DNA from: Sphaerulina vaccinii
Lineage: Eukaryota > Ascomycota > Dothideomycetes > Mycosphaerellales > Mycosphaerellaceae
NCBI GenBank assembly: GCA_022570795.1
Contig: JAKUDP010000008.1
Span: 1,736,001 to 1,800,000 of the forward strand
Length of the DNA: 64,000 bases
Direction of reading: 5' to 3'
The notes under the pieces are model-generated. The model was not told where the DNA came from. It worked only from the letters and a program-made list of their open reading frames with translations, and did not search any database. Positions 42,997 to 53,160 of this stretch are shown piece after piece. Numbering within the stretch: position 1 is the stretch's first letter; each line of letters opens with the position of its first letter. The position numbers and the translations under genes are program-made.

Positions 42997-44407
42997 ATGC
43001 CCTCCGGCTTCCTCAAATTTAATAGGTATGCCTCCATCACCCACTTCCATAACCCGACGACCTGAAGAAGAATCACTAAGCTACCAACCAGTCTCCCTCC
43101 AAGACTCCACATCACAGCCGACGATGATGAATTCGACGAAGAACTCCTCCAACATTTACGTGAAGAAGGTTTCGACGTAACCTACCTTCCCTTTGACGGA
43201 AGTGGTAAAGACTACACGAACGAATTGAGACATTTGGCAGATGATCTGGAAGTTGGGGAGAGGTGAGTAGTCTTCACAGTGGGGTGTTTAAGAGTATGTA
43301 TGTTGATGTTGATGTTGATGTTGATGTTTCGTGGGAATATAGTTATGCCACAATAGCTTTCAACGCCGCAGCAACCACATGTCTCGAATATCATCTCAAA
43401 CCACAACCGAAACTCGCTGCTCTAATCTGCTACTACCCAACTACTCTCCCAACACCGAAAGCGACTTTTCCTTCGAATCTTCAAGTCCTAATCCACCTTT
43501 CAGGAACTCAACCTTTTGGCTACTCTTCCTCTCCAAACGCCCAGAATGTGAAAAGCTATACTTATCCGAAAGCTTTGGTAGGATTCGCAGAACATGATCT
43601 GGAGACTTACGATAAAGTTTCTGCGGGGTTGGCTTGGACGAGGACGTTGGAGTGTTTGAGAAAGGCGTTTAAGGTTGATGGGAGGGAGGTGGATTTGGAG
43701 GGGGCGAGGGAGAGGTATGTTAGCAAAGTGTTTGGGGGGAGGGATGTGGATGGGGTGATGGGGATGGTTGCTGGTGAGGTGAGTATTCATCTGGACTTAT
43801 GTGCATAGGGCATGGTGAAGGGATTGGTTAGCTAACATTGTTGTTCTGATAGGACTCATATATGAACTGCGTCCCGACTATGACAGGTGGAATCGGCCAA
43901 CAAGAGCTTTTGGTGTTCTATCGAGACTATTTTATTCCGAAGAATCCGCCTTCGTTGAACATCAAGCTGGTCAGTCGGACGATCGGAACTGATCAAGTTG
44001 TTGACGAGATGATCATCTCTTTCAAGCATACGCAAGAGGTTCCTTGGTTGCTTCCGGGTGTTCAAGCGACGAACAAGGTCGTGCACATCGCGGTAGTGTC
44101 GATTGTGGCTTTGCGTGGTGGCAAGCTTGTGCATGAACATCTTTATTGGGATCAGGCTTCAGTGCTCGTGCAGGTTGGTTTACTAGACCCAAAGCTCGTT
44201 CCGGAGTCGTTCAAGAAGCAGGGACTGAAGCGTTTGCCGGTATACGGGAGCGAGACTGCGGCTAAGGTCCTGGATGAGGGGAGCCAGCCGAGCAATGGGT
44301 TGATAGCGGGATGGAAGCAGTCGATGAGGAGGCAGGGAGGTGGCGGACAAGCGCTTCCGCAGAGACTAAAGCAGACTGCGAATGGTGGCCAGGCAGGTCT
44401 ATCATGA
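42997..44407 (+). CDS. Dienelactone-hydrolase-like / SnoaL-like fusion protein
   Basis: Four exons (42997-43025, 43092-43262, 43343-43778, 43853-44407) with introns of 66, 80 and 74 nt give 396 aa. The first exon is 29 nt (MPSGFLKFN). Residues about 1-212 resemble carboxymethylenebutenolidase-like alpha/beta hydrolases (EEGFDVTYLPFDG, LAALICYYPTTLPTP, ALVGFAEHDLETYD), but the nucleophile elbow is not the classical GxCxG, so activity is uncertain. Residues about 213-396 form an NTF2/SnoaL-like domain (ELLVFYRDYFIP, HIAVVSIVALRGGKLVHEH, YWDQASVLVQVGLLD). It may act on a small lactone or polyketide-like compound. It ends 12 bp from the stop of RMT2 on the other strand. Confidence 0.82.
43302..43328. 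repeat. Hexanucleotide microsatellite in intron 2
   Basis: GTTGAT repeated about four times inside the second intron of the DLH-like gene. Confidence 0.85.
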
Positions 44408-44419
44408 TAGCGAAGCACT

Positions 44420-45775
44420 TCAAGGAGCCGATGCGGTCTCGCTGAGGAACTTGCACGTTGGCAGGCGGTATTCAGGGACAGTCCAGTATGGTCGACGAAT
44501 GCCATCCCAAGCACCGACAAGTGAGGGCACTTGTAGCGTCGTCCACTCCACATCCAGACCGGCATCGAAGAGCTCGATCTCGACAACCTTGGTGTAGACG
44601 TCGTAGCAGATCTGTCGGTCTGCTCCCAGACCATTGTAGAAGCCGAATCGTCCCTTGGGGTCCATAAGCTGAATCACGTACTCGGAGAACAGCTCCTTCA
44701 AGTCGCTGTAGTCTTCGGCATATGTGTCGTAGTACATGCCATCCAGTGTAACACCCTCTGCCACCAGCTTTGGTAGGACATCCTGCCATCTGCCTTCACA
44801 GACTCTGACATTCTTCTTCTCGTACCATCCCGTGTTGCGGATATGTTGAAGGACTTCTGGGTGTGCCTCGACAATGTAGTGCATCTCCGGCTCGTTCTCC
44901 ATGAACATGCGGTCGACTATGCCCATTCCGTGTCCGATGTTCATTGTGCGTAGACCCTTCTTTGGGCAGAGCTGGTCTGCAGAAGTCTTCATGATCTCAG
45001 TCTCCCAGTCCATCATGACAGCGTTCTTGTCAGAGTCGAGTAATCGCCCTTCGGAGTATGTGAGCTTCGATGCGAGGTAGGCTGGGTTGTCGACATTTGG
45101 GTTGGAGAGCTCTCCGTTCTCATCGGTCTGTGTGATCTCAGGCACAGCGCCTGCTTCGGCCTGACCACCAATCTTGGTTGATGGGTTTGGTGCTGGCTCG
45201 AATCCGGAGACGCCGACTGATGCCTCGCCATTGGTGTGTCCATTTGTCTCTGGCTTGTCTGCTGGGCTTGGTTCGAAGCCAGTGATCTCCTCATCTTCCA
45301 TCACTTCATCCTCATCTTCACCTCCATCAGGAAGCACTTGGTACTCGTCGAGTCTGTTGAAGAGCAGCTCCGCGCGCACACCGGCAGCCACCAGAGATTC
45401 GTACACTTGCTTCAGTCCCAGTCTGAGAGCCATGCAGCCAGGCGTCTCATCGTTGTTGTCCAACTCGTTCCAGATTGCTCCGTTCTCGAAGAGCAGCTGT
45501 ACAGTAGCCAATGCTGACTCTTCTGTCAAGGCATTACCGTGTACAGCGTCCCCAGCTGGCACAGACTCCTCCTTGGAGTCCTCGTCTGGCTCGCAGGAAG
45601 CAATTGCTGCATGCAGAGGCGAGAAGCCGGTCTCTGGGTCCTGGATTCGAGCAGATCCCGTTCTAAGCAGTTTCGTCAATGCTTCGAGATCGTGGTTGGT
45701 GGCAGCGAGGAGGATTTCGTCGTTGGTCGTGTCAGTATCAACCTGCATGTTGGGATCTTCCTGGATGGTCGTCAT
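44420..45775 (-). CDS. RMT2: Protein arginine N-methyltransferase 2 (delta-N)
   Basis: Single exon of 451 aa from the ATG at 45775. The N-terminal half carries ankyrin-like repeats (TGFSPLHAAIASC, ALATVQLLFENGA), followed by an acidic low-complexity linker (about residues 155-220). The C-terminal half is a guanidinoacetate-methyltransferase-like Rossmann domain: NIGHGMGIVDRMF for AdoMet binding, EAHPEVLQHI, then YYDTYAEDYSDLKE. Rmt2 in yeast methylates the delta nitrogen of an arginine in ribosomal protein L12. It is divergent from the acyltransferase gene and overlaps the 3' flank of the DLH-like gene. Confidence 0.94.
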   Translation of the reverse strand: MTTIQEDPNMQVDTDTTNDEILLAATNHDLEALTKLLRTGSARIQDPETGFSPLHAAIASCEPDEDSKEESVPAGDAVHGNALTEESALATVQLLFENGAIWNELDNNDETPGCMALRLGLKQVYESLVAAGVRAELLFNRLDEYQVLPDGGEDEDEVMEDEEITGFEPSPADKPETNGHTNGEASVGVSGFEPAPNPSTKIGGQAEAGAVPEITQTDENGELSNPNVDNPAYLASKLTYSEGRLLDSDKNAVMMDWETEIMKTSADQLCPKKGLRTMNIGHGMGIVDRMFMENEPEMHYIVEAHPEVLQHIRNTGWYEKKNVRVCEGRWQDVLPKLVAEGVTLDGMYYDTYAEDYSDLKELFSEYVIQLMDPKGRFGFYNGLGADRQICYDVYTKVVEIELFDAGLDVEWTTLQVPSLVGAWDGIRRPYWTVPEYRLPTCKFLSETASAP

Positions 45776-46431
45776 GTTGTGTTAGTCTGTTGGAAGCAGT
45801 TGTACGAGGCAGAAGAGAGTTGATATGTTTATTCCAGTGCTCGACCACAATTTTCTTCTCGGCTCTCCACACCAAACTGCAGACCCTGGTCGTGTCCCGC
45901 GTCTCTTAGAGTCTTGATCTCCCGCGATCAAAGTAGCACCAACAAACGCGTCGCGTTCTGCTTGCGCATTGCCATGCTTCATGCTGTATCTCTGTATCTC
46001 GCTGAGAACAGCTAACAACGGACATCCACCGTCAGCAGCCATATGCGATGACTACTCTACCTTGGCGGCCACGTCGATGGCAGCGAGTGGGTTATTGTAG
46101 ACCGCGGGCAAACAAAAGTGAATGACTCGACGTCATTGCCTTCCTTCTTCACGATGATGAGCTCCTTACTCTTCGCAGCTCGGCTTCCGATGTTGATCAT
46201 TCGGCAGTCTGTTCTCCTCCATCATATGTATCTATGCTTCTTCATAACCCGGTACACCATTCACTATCTTCTACTTTAGGTCCGGAGCGCAGACAAAGCG
46301 AACACGATCGAGTTTCAGGACTTCGGCTCAGCTGCAGGTACAGAACATCGTTGCGGATACGGCCCAAGGAAGCTATCCTAGTCAGCCTTGCAGAGAACAC
46401 CACAGCAGTACAAGGACTAGTCTAGTGAGAA
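45776..46431. promoter_or_regulatory. Divergent promoter region, RMT2 and acyltransferase
   Basis: 656 bp between divergent starts. A short minus ORF (45782-46042) is not supported. No specific regulatory motif was assigned. Confidence 0.35.
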
Positions 46432-48495
46432 ATGGGGACACGGCCGCCCCTCCACAGCGCGCCCGATACCCTCGACTCGACACAGTTGACAGGAACACTG
46501 GGCAGAGACGGCGTAGCATCGCTGAAGAGTAGTGCTGCTAATGGCTCCACACGGAAGACTCAGGACGATGTCAGCAAGGATGCTATCAGCGGACAACATG
46601 GGACCAGCTCTGCCGAAGCAACAGACTCTGCGGCTACCTCAGACGACGATATGATTGAGTCTTATGATGACCTGCAAATCAATCCAGACACCCTCATCGT
46701 CAACACTAGAAGCTCTCTGGATGTGGGCTTGCGGCCGTCGAACGCAGCCATGAGCAATCCTGCCGCCTTCGATAAGAGACCCGACACGAAGCGAGGGAAT
46801 AGTATCCAGATCAAACTGGAGAAGACAGATAAGAAGGGCAGATACATTCTTACTGCGGATGATCCAGCACTGACGGACATCTTGCGGAAAGGCATGGAGC
46901 GAGAAGAGGAAGAGAAGGGAGGGAAGAAGAGAATACGTTTCAGAGACTTGGTCTTCACACGACAGTTCACTACATTCGATCGACAGAATCCGCTCGCTGC
47001 AGACAGTCCTTTCTTCGGCTTCTTCACACTCTTCTGGATCTGTATGGCCTTGATCTTTGTGCAAGTAGCAATGCGGAATTGGAGAGAGTATGGCAGCGTT
47101 CTGGGACCCAACCAGGTCATGAAGCTGATGCTGTCCCGGGATATCGTCCTCCTCGGTGTCACGGATCTGGTCATGTGTCTGGCGACACTCGAGGGATACC
47201 TCTTTCAAAAGCTGATACAGTACTGCTGGATTAACTGGGCCAGAACAGGCTGGATCATACAAAACCTATGGCAATGCTTCTATCTGGGAGCTGTCATAGG
47301 GTTCGCATACTATCGTGAATGGCCATGGACGCACACCATCTTTGTAGTGCTCCACGGACTCGTCTTTGTCATGAAGCAGCACAGCTACGCATTCTACAAC
47401 GGCTATCTGTCAGGTGTCTGTCGCAGAAAGCTGCTGCTCGAAGCGAAGTTGGCAGAATTAGAGGGACTGGAACCACTGCAATCGCCTCCCACAAGTCCAG
47501 TGCTGGAAAGCAACGACTTCCTCTCCTCAGGAGTCGACCTCGGACAAATGTCAGCCAATATGAACAAGCGCCGTCCTTCTATGGGACCTAAGACATCCTT
47601 AAACCTCCAAACAGAAAAGTCCGACGTCGCAACCGTAGCCTCAGCCATCTCCTCCGGCCAACGCCTAACAACGGAACAAATGGAACTCATGGTCAACATC
47701 ATCAAGAACGAGATCTCAGAACTCGACAAAGAGCTCCAAGGAAAAGCCGCAACACCGCAACAAGCCTACCCTCACAATCTAACTCTCTACAACGCTACCG
47801 AATGGATCTGTCTACCTACCCTCGTCTACGAGCTCGACTACCCTCGACAAGAAAAGATCAATTGGTGGTACGTTCTTGAGAAGACCACAGCAACTTTCGG
47901 AATCCTTTGCGTTATGCAAGTCATTTCTCAAGGGTTCATCTATCCTTTGGTCCGCAAGACTGTGGATATGAAAGAGGCTGGCATGACCTTGGACGAACGT
48001 TGGCAAGAGTTCCCATTCATCGTTTCAGACATGCTCTTCCCGATGTTGATCGAACAGCTCCTGACCTGGTACCTGATCTGGGAATGTATCCTCAATGTCC
48101 TCGCTGAGCTCACCTGTTTCGCCGACCGCGGTTTCTACGGCGACTGGTGGAATTCCGTAACCTGGGACCAGTACGCGAGGGACTGGAATCGTCCGGTCCA
48201 TAACTTCTTGTTACGGCACGTCTACCAATCGAGCATATCAGCTTTTAGGTTGAGCAAGACAGGCGCTACCTTCGTCACGTTCTTGTTGAGTGCTTTGGTG
48301 CACGAAATGTGTATGGCTGTACTGTTCAGGAAAGTTAGAGGGTATTTGTTTACTATGCAGTTGCTGCAGATGCCTTTGGTTATGATTAGTAAGACGAAGT
48401 TTCTGCGCGACAAAGTCATCCTTGGGAACGTGGTCTTTTGGGTTGGGTTATTCATTGGACCATCGTTGCTGACGAGCTTGTATTTGGTTGTTTGA
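46432..48495 (+). CDS. ARE2: Sterol O-acyltransferase (MBOAT, Are1/Are2-like)
   Basis: Intronless, 687 aa. A long polar N-terminus (about 1-180) with Ser/Thr- and Asp-rich stretches is followed by eight or nine membrane segments. The MBOAT/ACAT signature reads FYGDWWNSVTWDQYARDWNR, then PVHNFLLRHVYQS; the invariant His lies in LSALVHEMCM near residue 625. A cytosolic loop between the membrane blocks (about 330-430) is low-complexity. The enzyme esterifies ergosterol with acyl-CoA in the ER for storage in lipid droplets. The alternative, a DGAT1-type diacylglycerol acyltransferase, is less likely given the length and FYxDWWN context. The symbol marks the Are1/Are2 family; ARE1 and ARE2 cannot be told apart here. 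Confidence 0.9.
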   Translation: MGTRPPLHSAPDTLDSTQLTGTLGRDGVASLKSSAANGSTRKTQDDVSKDAISGQHGTSSAEATDSAATSDDDMIESYDDLQINPDTLIVNTRSSLDVGLRPSNAAMSNPAAFDKRPDTKRGNSIQIKLEKTDKKGRYILTADDPALTDILRKGMEREEEEKGGKKRIRFRDLVFTRQFTTFDRQNPLAADSPFFGFFTLFWICMALIFVQVAMRNWREYGSVLGPNQVMKLMLSRDIVLLGVTDLVMCLATLEGYLFQKLIQYCWINWARTGWIIQNLWQCFYLGAVIGFAYYREWPWTHTIFVVLHGLVFVMKQHSYAFYNGYLSGVCRRKLLLEAKLAELEGLEPLQSPPTSPVLESNDFLSSGVDLGQMSANMNKRRPSMGPKTSLNLQTEKSDVATVASAISSGQRLTTEQMELMVNIIKNEISELDKELQGKAATPQQAYPHNLTLYNATEWICLPTLVYELDYPRQEKINWWYVLEKTTATFGILCVMQVISQGFIYPLVRKTVDMKEAGMTLDERWQEFPFIVSDMLFPMLIEQLLTWYLIWECILNVLAELTCFADRGFYGDWWNSVTWDQYARDWNRPVHNFLLRHVYQSSISAFRLSKTGATFVTFLLSALVHEMCMAVLFRKVRGYLFTMQLLQMPLVMISKTKFLRDKVILGNVVFWVGLFIGPSLLTSLYLVV

Positions 48496-49523
48496 GCGGT
48501 ATTAGCGAGGAGGCGTAGAGGGAATGTACGATCGTTGTATTAGTATGTATGATGATGAAGAGATGTTGATACTCTAGGCCACCCGGCACTTTGAATGGAG
48601 ATCGGGTCGCTGACGCTTGACGTGTAAGCACGACATTGCGAGCATCGCGTCCTACGAGGCAACCTATGTTCCGAACTCGTGCATAGCGAGCTATTCCGGG
48701 CACTCTGCAAGCACATAGTCTGTCAAAAAGCTCTCTAAGCTCTGAAAAGGTCGGTGAAGCTATGCGCCACGACACGCTATGCCTGCCCAGGAAGGAGGAG
48801 TTCCAGTTTTAGATCGCACTTTCTTCACCTCTACAACCACGACCTCACTCTTCGATGGAACACTAGACTCTTTCACCACATTTTGGAACATCACGACAAC
48901 CATACATTGCTGTGACCAGTTCGCAAGACCTCGCTCTTCATATCTCATTGGTCCTCCCCGAGTCTCTCCGAGGCATTGATCTACCGCAAGGCTGAAGATG
49001 CAAGGCTGCGAAGCCTCTTTCACAAATCTGGACTCATAGAGCGGCACAAGACTTTTCGCGCGAGGCTGAGTCCCAGAAAGATAAGCTTGCAGCTGAAGCT
49101 TTCTTCTGCATAATGCAGTCCAGATTGGGAGATCGAGCAGTATACTGGTACAACGCCTTTATCACAAGTTATGGTTCTACAACACGCAATGCTGGCCACA
49201 AAGCGAAGCGGAAAGTCAGTGATGATTCATACGCAGTCTACTGACACAGGTCGCCGGTGTTCCATCTTCTCTTACAAGCATGGCATGACAAAACACGGTG
49301 GTTGAACGACAAGGCTGAGTACCTGCTGCACGAAGGATGCTGCATCTTGGGCGGTTTTTTGCACTATACTGATCCTTCGAGGCTTGAGCTCCGATGGATA
49401 TCATGGAACTCAAAGGCGGGCCCTTCAAGCAATCGTCTTCGAGCCTCGACATATCACAAGAGGACAGTCCATGCCGTAGCACTGCACTACCATTGCTCCA
49501 AGCAACTCCAAGACAGCAAGAAC
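48496..49523. other. Stretch without a supported gene
   Basis: A minus frame at 49047-48760 (95 codons, GTG start) and an overlapping plus frame at 48779-48979 compete and neither is convincing. The last part is the promoter side of the surface-protein gene. Confidence 0.35.
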
Positions 49524-51584
49524 ATGTCGCTCAGACTTTGGCTTTTCTCTTCTCTCTGGGCCTTGCTCATTGCATCCAGTTATGGCAGTCCAGGGTCACT
49601 GATTCCACACTCGGTCGTCAGAAGAGCATCCAGTCCAGATACTTATGCTGCCATTGGCCGACGTCTCGCTTCATCATCTCTGCAGAATGGGACCACTACG
49701 TATCAGAAGAACAAGACGCTGGACACTATATGGCAGGATGTCACCCTTTTCAAGTAGTAGGTGCATTACGGCTGTTCGTGATCAGCGAATGACTAACCTG
49801 TTCGTCTAGTGAAAAGAGCGGCAGCAATTCGGACGCAACTGGCCGCAATGACAGTCTCTCCTACGACTTCAGCGTCCGTGTCTCTTGCAAGACTTGCTAT
49901 ATCACAGGTCTCGCATCAGCGAAGCTCACAATCGACAGCGGTCAAAGTATCTCGCAGGTACTGCAACAGACAATTAGCAATGTCGAGACAGAGCTGGAGA
50001 CAATCAAAGACAACGTGACATCGCAGATCAAGGCCTATGCGAAGCAAGAGATCGATCACATTAAGAGTGAAGTGGAACATATATTTGATAAGAGTGTCTC
50101 CACCTCGCTCGCGCCGCCTCGGCTCAACATATCGCTCGATGTGTCAGGTCTGAGCGAAGTTCCGTCGACGACTTGACCTTTCGTTTCGAAGACCTGGACA
50201 TCTACTTGGACTTCGATGTCAACTTGACAGCATCCGCGTCATACACACTACCACTATACAGCTCTGCCAACGCTGCGGAGAATGCTGGCTTCGCTACTGG
50301 AATAGACCTTCCTGGCGGGCTCGAGCTTGGTGTCTTCTTCACTGTCGACCTCATACTCACTGTGAACGCAGAAATCGATTTGAATGGAGGTTTCCACATC
50401 AAAGTGGACGACTATGTGCAGTTGCAGCTTGCGCTCTTCGGTGATGAGGTCTCCGGCGTAGACTTGTAAGTACGATGCGGCCTCCTCCAGGACACATTTT
50501 TTTGACACTCTCTTAGCAAAGGAGTTAAGTACGAGTTCATACCGGTGACGGTCTATGGTGCTCACGCGACTTTCACTGCTATGCTCCAGCTTGGAGCGCG
50601 CCTAAGCTTGTCTGATGGCGATCCACTGGACTTCACCCTCCCAGATGGCCTCTCGATTGGTGATAATATGACGGACTTCAAGCTGGGAGGCGGCCTTGAG
50701 GTTGGAGTTTACGCCGACGTGGCTGTCTTTACAACGGATATTACAGCGAAGAACGACACAAATGATCCAAACTGTGGGTTGGAGATTGTGCAAGACTACT
50801 CCTTGGTCCTGAGCGCTACCGCAGGGGCTCAGGTCACGCTGGGAGCTGCGACGTATGGGCCTGTCGGAAACAAGTCGACAGCAGTCTATTACACCACCTT
50901 AGCGAGCTATTGCGTCCCACAACCGGCATCCACGACAGCAACTGTCACGACTACACCTGCAGTACAGAAACGGCAAGATGTAACTCAGACGGTCACGACT
51001 TCGATTGCTACCACAGAGGTCCTCATCATACACACCATGACTGCCATAGAGTGCCCTTCCACCTTTACTGGACCATGTCTAGTATCATTGCAGAGCACGA
51101 CAGTAACGACAAAGACACGGACAGCTACCACATTGGCTACTTCAGACGCCTCGCCAATGATCACAGCCATTCCCTTTGGCAAAAACGTCCATACATTGCA
51201 TCCCATATCTGGAAGTCCGACGCTATACACACCAACTCAAGGTGCTCTGAGTGGCATCGAAACAGAATTGGCACAAGCTGTGAACCACCACAAAGAGCTC
51301 GCTCTAGGCGTCGGAATAGGCGTCGGCCTAGGACTGCCGATCCTAGCTGTGATTGCATGCATCGCGATGTAAGTGAAGTCGAAGTTCTCGTTGCTCCATA
51401 ACTCTACTGACCATTGCCAATCAGTTTCTGTATCCGAAGAAGGAAATACGCGACTGTGCCCGTGACCGAGATGACCTCGTCTTCACCTCGACAGATGTCT
51501 GAGCGATTCTCTATTGGTTCTAGGCACAATAAGGCGGGAGCTACAGTAAGAGAAGCTGAGTTCCTTGTTTATGAAGGGACATAG
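49524..51584 (+). pseudogene. Membrane-anchored surface glycoprotein gene with a frameshift
   Basis: Four exons (49524-49753, 49810-50465, 50517-51368, 51425-51584; introns 56, 51 and 56 nt). The start MSLRLWLFSSLWALLIASSY is a signal peptide. The ectodomain of about 550 residues is beta-rich with many N-glycosylation sequons. A Thr/Ser-rich stalk follows (residues near TTVTTKTRTATT), then a TM segment (LALGVGIGVGLGLPILAVIA) and a basic tail ending FLVYEGT. In exon 2 the frame breaks around 50155-50166: VSGLSEVP is followed one base short by VDDLTFRFEDLDIYLDF. All other phases agree, so this is a single indel in the genome or the assembly. Family not recognised. If the indel is an error, the gene is intact. 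Confidence 0.6.
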
Positions 51585-51663
51585 ATCTTGACGTCGTGAA
51601 AACATTTCTCATAAACTACACAACATATCTACATGAAAAGCTTCCGAGCGAGTCTATCATACA

Positions 51664-52380
51664 TCATAACCACCTTGAATTGATACTATTATCCAGCGCC
51701 CGCCTGAACAACTTCCTCGAAGCCGTGGCATAGTCAGGTTCGTAGTCGTTCAAATCCACGCAAAATGGCTCTTCCCTACAACAGGCGAATATGCAGACTC
51801 TGCTACCTCCACCGCAGTCCGCAATACTCAAGCAGTCTTCATATGTCTCCGGACAACCAGGTCCGGTGGTCATACAATAGCCGGATGTAGAATCTTCTAT
51901 GTCTGGATGACAGAAACAGTCTCCTGATGGGACGTAACTTGAAGATAAGCAACGTGCTGGGTTGTCGCAGTTGCGTTTTGTTTCGACGCAAGCGTGACTG
52001 GATGGGGAGCAGTATTGAGTAGATGAACAAATTTCTGTGATGTAGACCTTCCTTGGGTTGTTGCTAATGCAAGTGCATACATCGTAGGAAGCTTGCTTCG
52101 ATCGTTTGAGTTTCGTGAAGGCTTGTGATTGGGAGTCTGAGGGATTGTAATCTTCCGGCACATCTCGTTTGGCTTGTTTTGTCGCTTCGGGTTGGCATTG
52201 TGTTATTGTCGTTGTGGTTCTTGGCGCTGTAGTCGGGACCAGCATGGAGCAGTATGAGAGTGCTGGTGTATAGTCTTCTAGTAATGCTACGAGCTGCCCG
52301 AGTTGTCCGGAACTGCAGTCTGTAGCGGTCGTCGCTTTGGCTCCTAGAAGCAGAGAAGTGGCCAGCAGTGGAATGCGCAT
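51664..52380 (-). CDS. Secreted cysteine-rich protein
   Basis: Single exon of 238 aa from the ATG at 52380, where MRIPLLATSLLLGAKATTA is a clear signal peptide; the longer frame upstream starts without it and is not used. The mature part has about 20 Cys, mostly in the second half: DVCTCISN, SSTQYC, GDCFCHP, GPGCPETYEDC and VCIFACCREEPFC. The spacing suggests a disulfide-rich domain or repeats. A Thr-rich linker and a KR pair lie after about residue 70, which could be a protease processing site. Probably extracellular. Candidate effector or cell-wall protein; family not recognised. It is convergent with the surface-glycoprotein gene. Confidence 0.7.
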   Translation of the reverse strand: MRIPLLATSLLLGAKATTATDCSSGQLGQLVALLEDYTPALSYCSMLVPTTAPRTTTTITQCQPEATKQAKRDVPEDYNPSDSQSQAFTKLKRSKQASYDVCTCISNNPRKVYITEICSSTQYCSPSSHACVETKRNCDNPARCLSSSYVPSGDCFCHPDIEDSTSGYCMTTGPGCPETYEDCLSIADCGGGSRVCIFACCREEPFCVDLNDYEPDYATASRKLFRRALDNSINSRWL

Positions 52381-53160
52381 CTTGGCGCTCAATGTTTGTG
52401 AAGATGTCGATTCAGTCGTGTGCCTCGCAGAGGCTTCTGCGCCAGGCAAGAAAAAGTCGCACGCCCGTAGCAGTGAGTTATTGAGGCTCTGTCTCGAGAA
52501 GCCTCTGAACAGGTTATATCCTCCCTTGACGGAATTTGCGGTATGCGAAGCCGAGGACAGTAAGGTAGTGTTTGGTTCAGGCAAGTGGCTGCAGCTCCAG
52601 ATCCAAAAGAGGCCTTGCTATTCCAGATCTAGAGGCTCATCATTCTCATCATGATCGCCTTAGTAGTCGTCTTTTTGACAATGCTAGCACCTGGCTGCAG
52701 TCATCAATCTGTGTGTGCGGTAGGTGTAGAAAAGCACGCTGATGATGAAAAGAAAAGGTTCCTTACTGAGATGCACCGCATCGGCTGAACGCCCAGTTTG
52801 TAAAGCGGCATCTTGCGAGCCGCTTCTCCATGAAGGATTCGCTTTGGAAGGTTGAAGCCCGTCCGTCTTGTCTGTCCCGGAGGAGGGGACTGCTTGAGAA
52901 ATCGTCATCCGAATTCGTGCTGACAAGAACAACTTTGGGTTTGGATTGCACCAATTGAGAACGTGCCAGCCACGCGTCCTGCAGCGAGGAGAAAGTCTAA
53001 TGTGACAGCGTTCAACAGAGTGAAAGTGGTCGTGTTGGATGCGATGGATTTGTTGATGCAAGTCTTATTGATTTTCTCAAGAGAAATGGACAGCATCGGC
53101 ACTGTTTGCCGGTCGGTTATGCCTGAGGCTTCTATCATGGTATGCTATGTCTGGTACATG
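52381..53160. other. Intergenic
   Basis: 5' flank of the Cys-rich gene and 3' flank of the tyrosinase gene. Minus ORFs up to 125 codons lack protein character. Confidence 0.4.

Noticed and set aside
45250..45300. tRNA B-box-like GGTTCGA motif inside RMT2
   Set aside because: No matching A box or cloverleaf, and it is within a coding exon.
48760..49047. 95-codon minus ORF
   Set aside because: Starts with GTG, competes with a plus ORF, and shows no motif.
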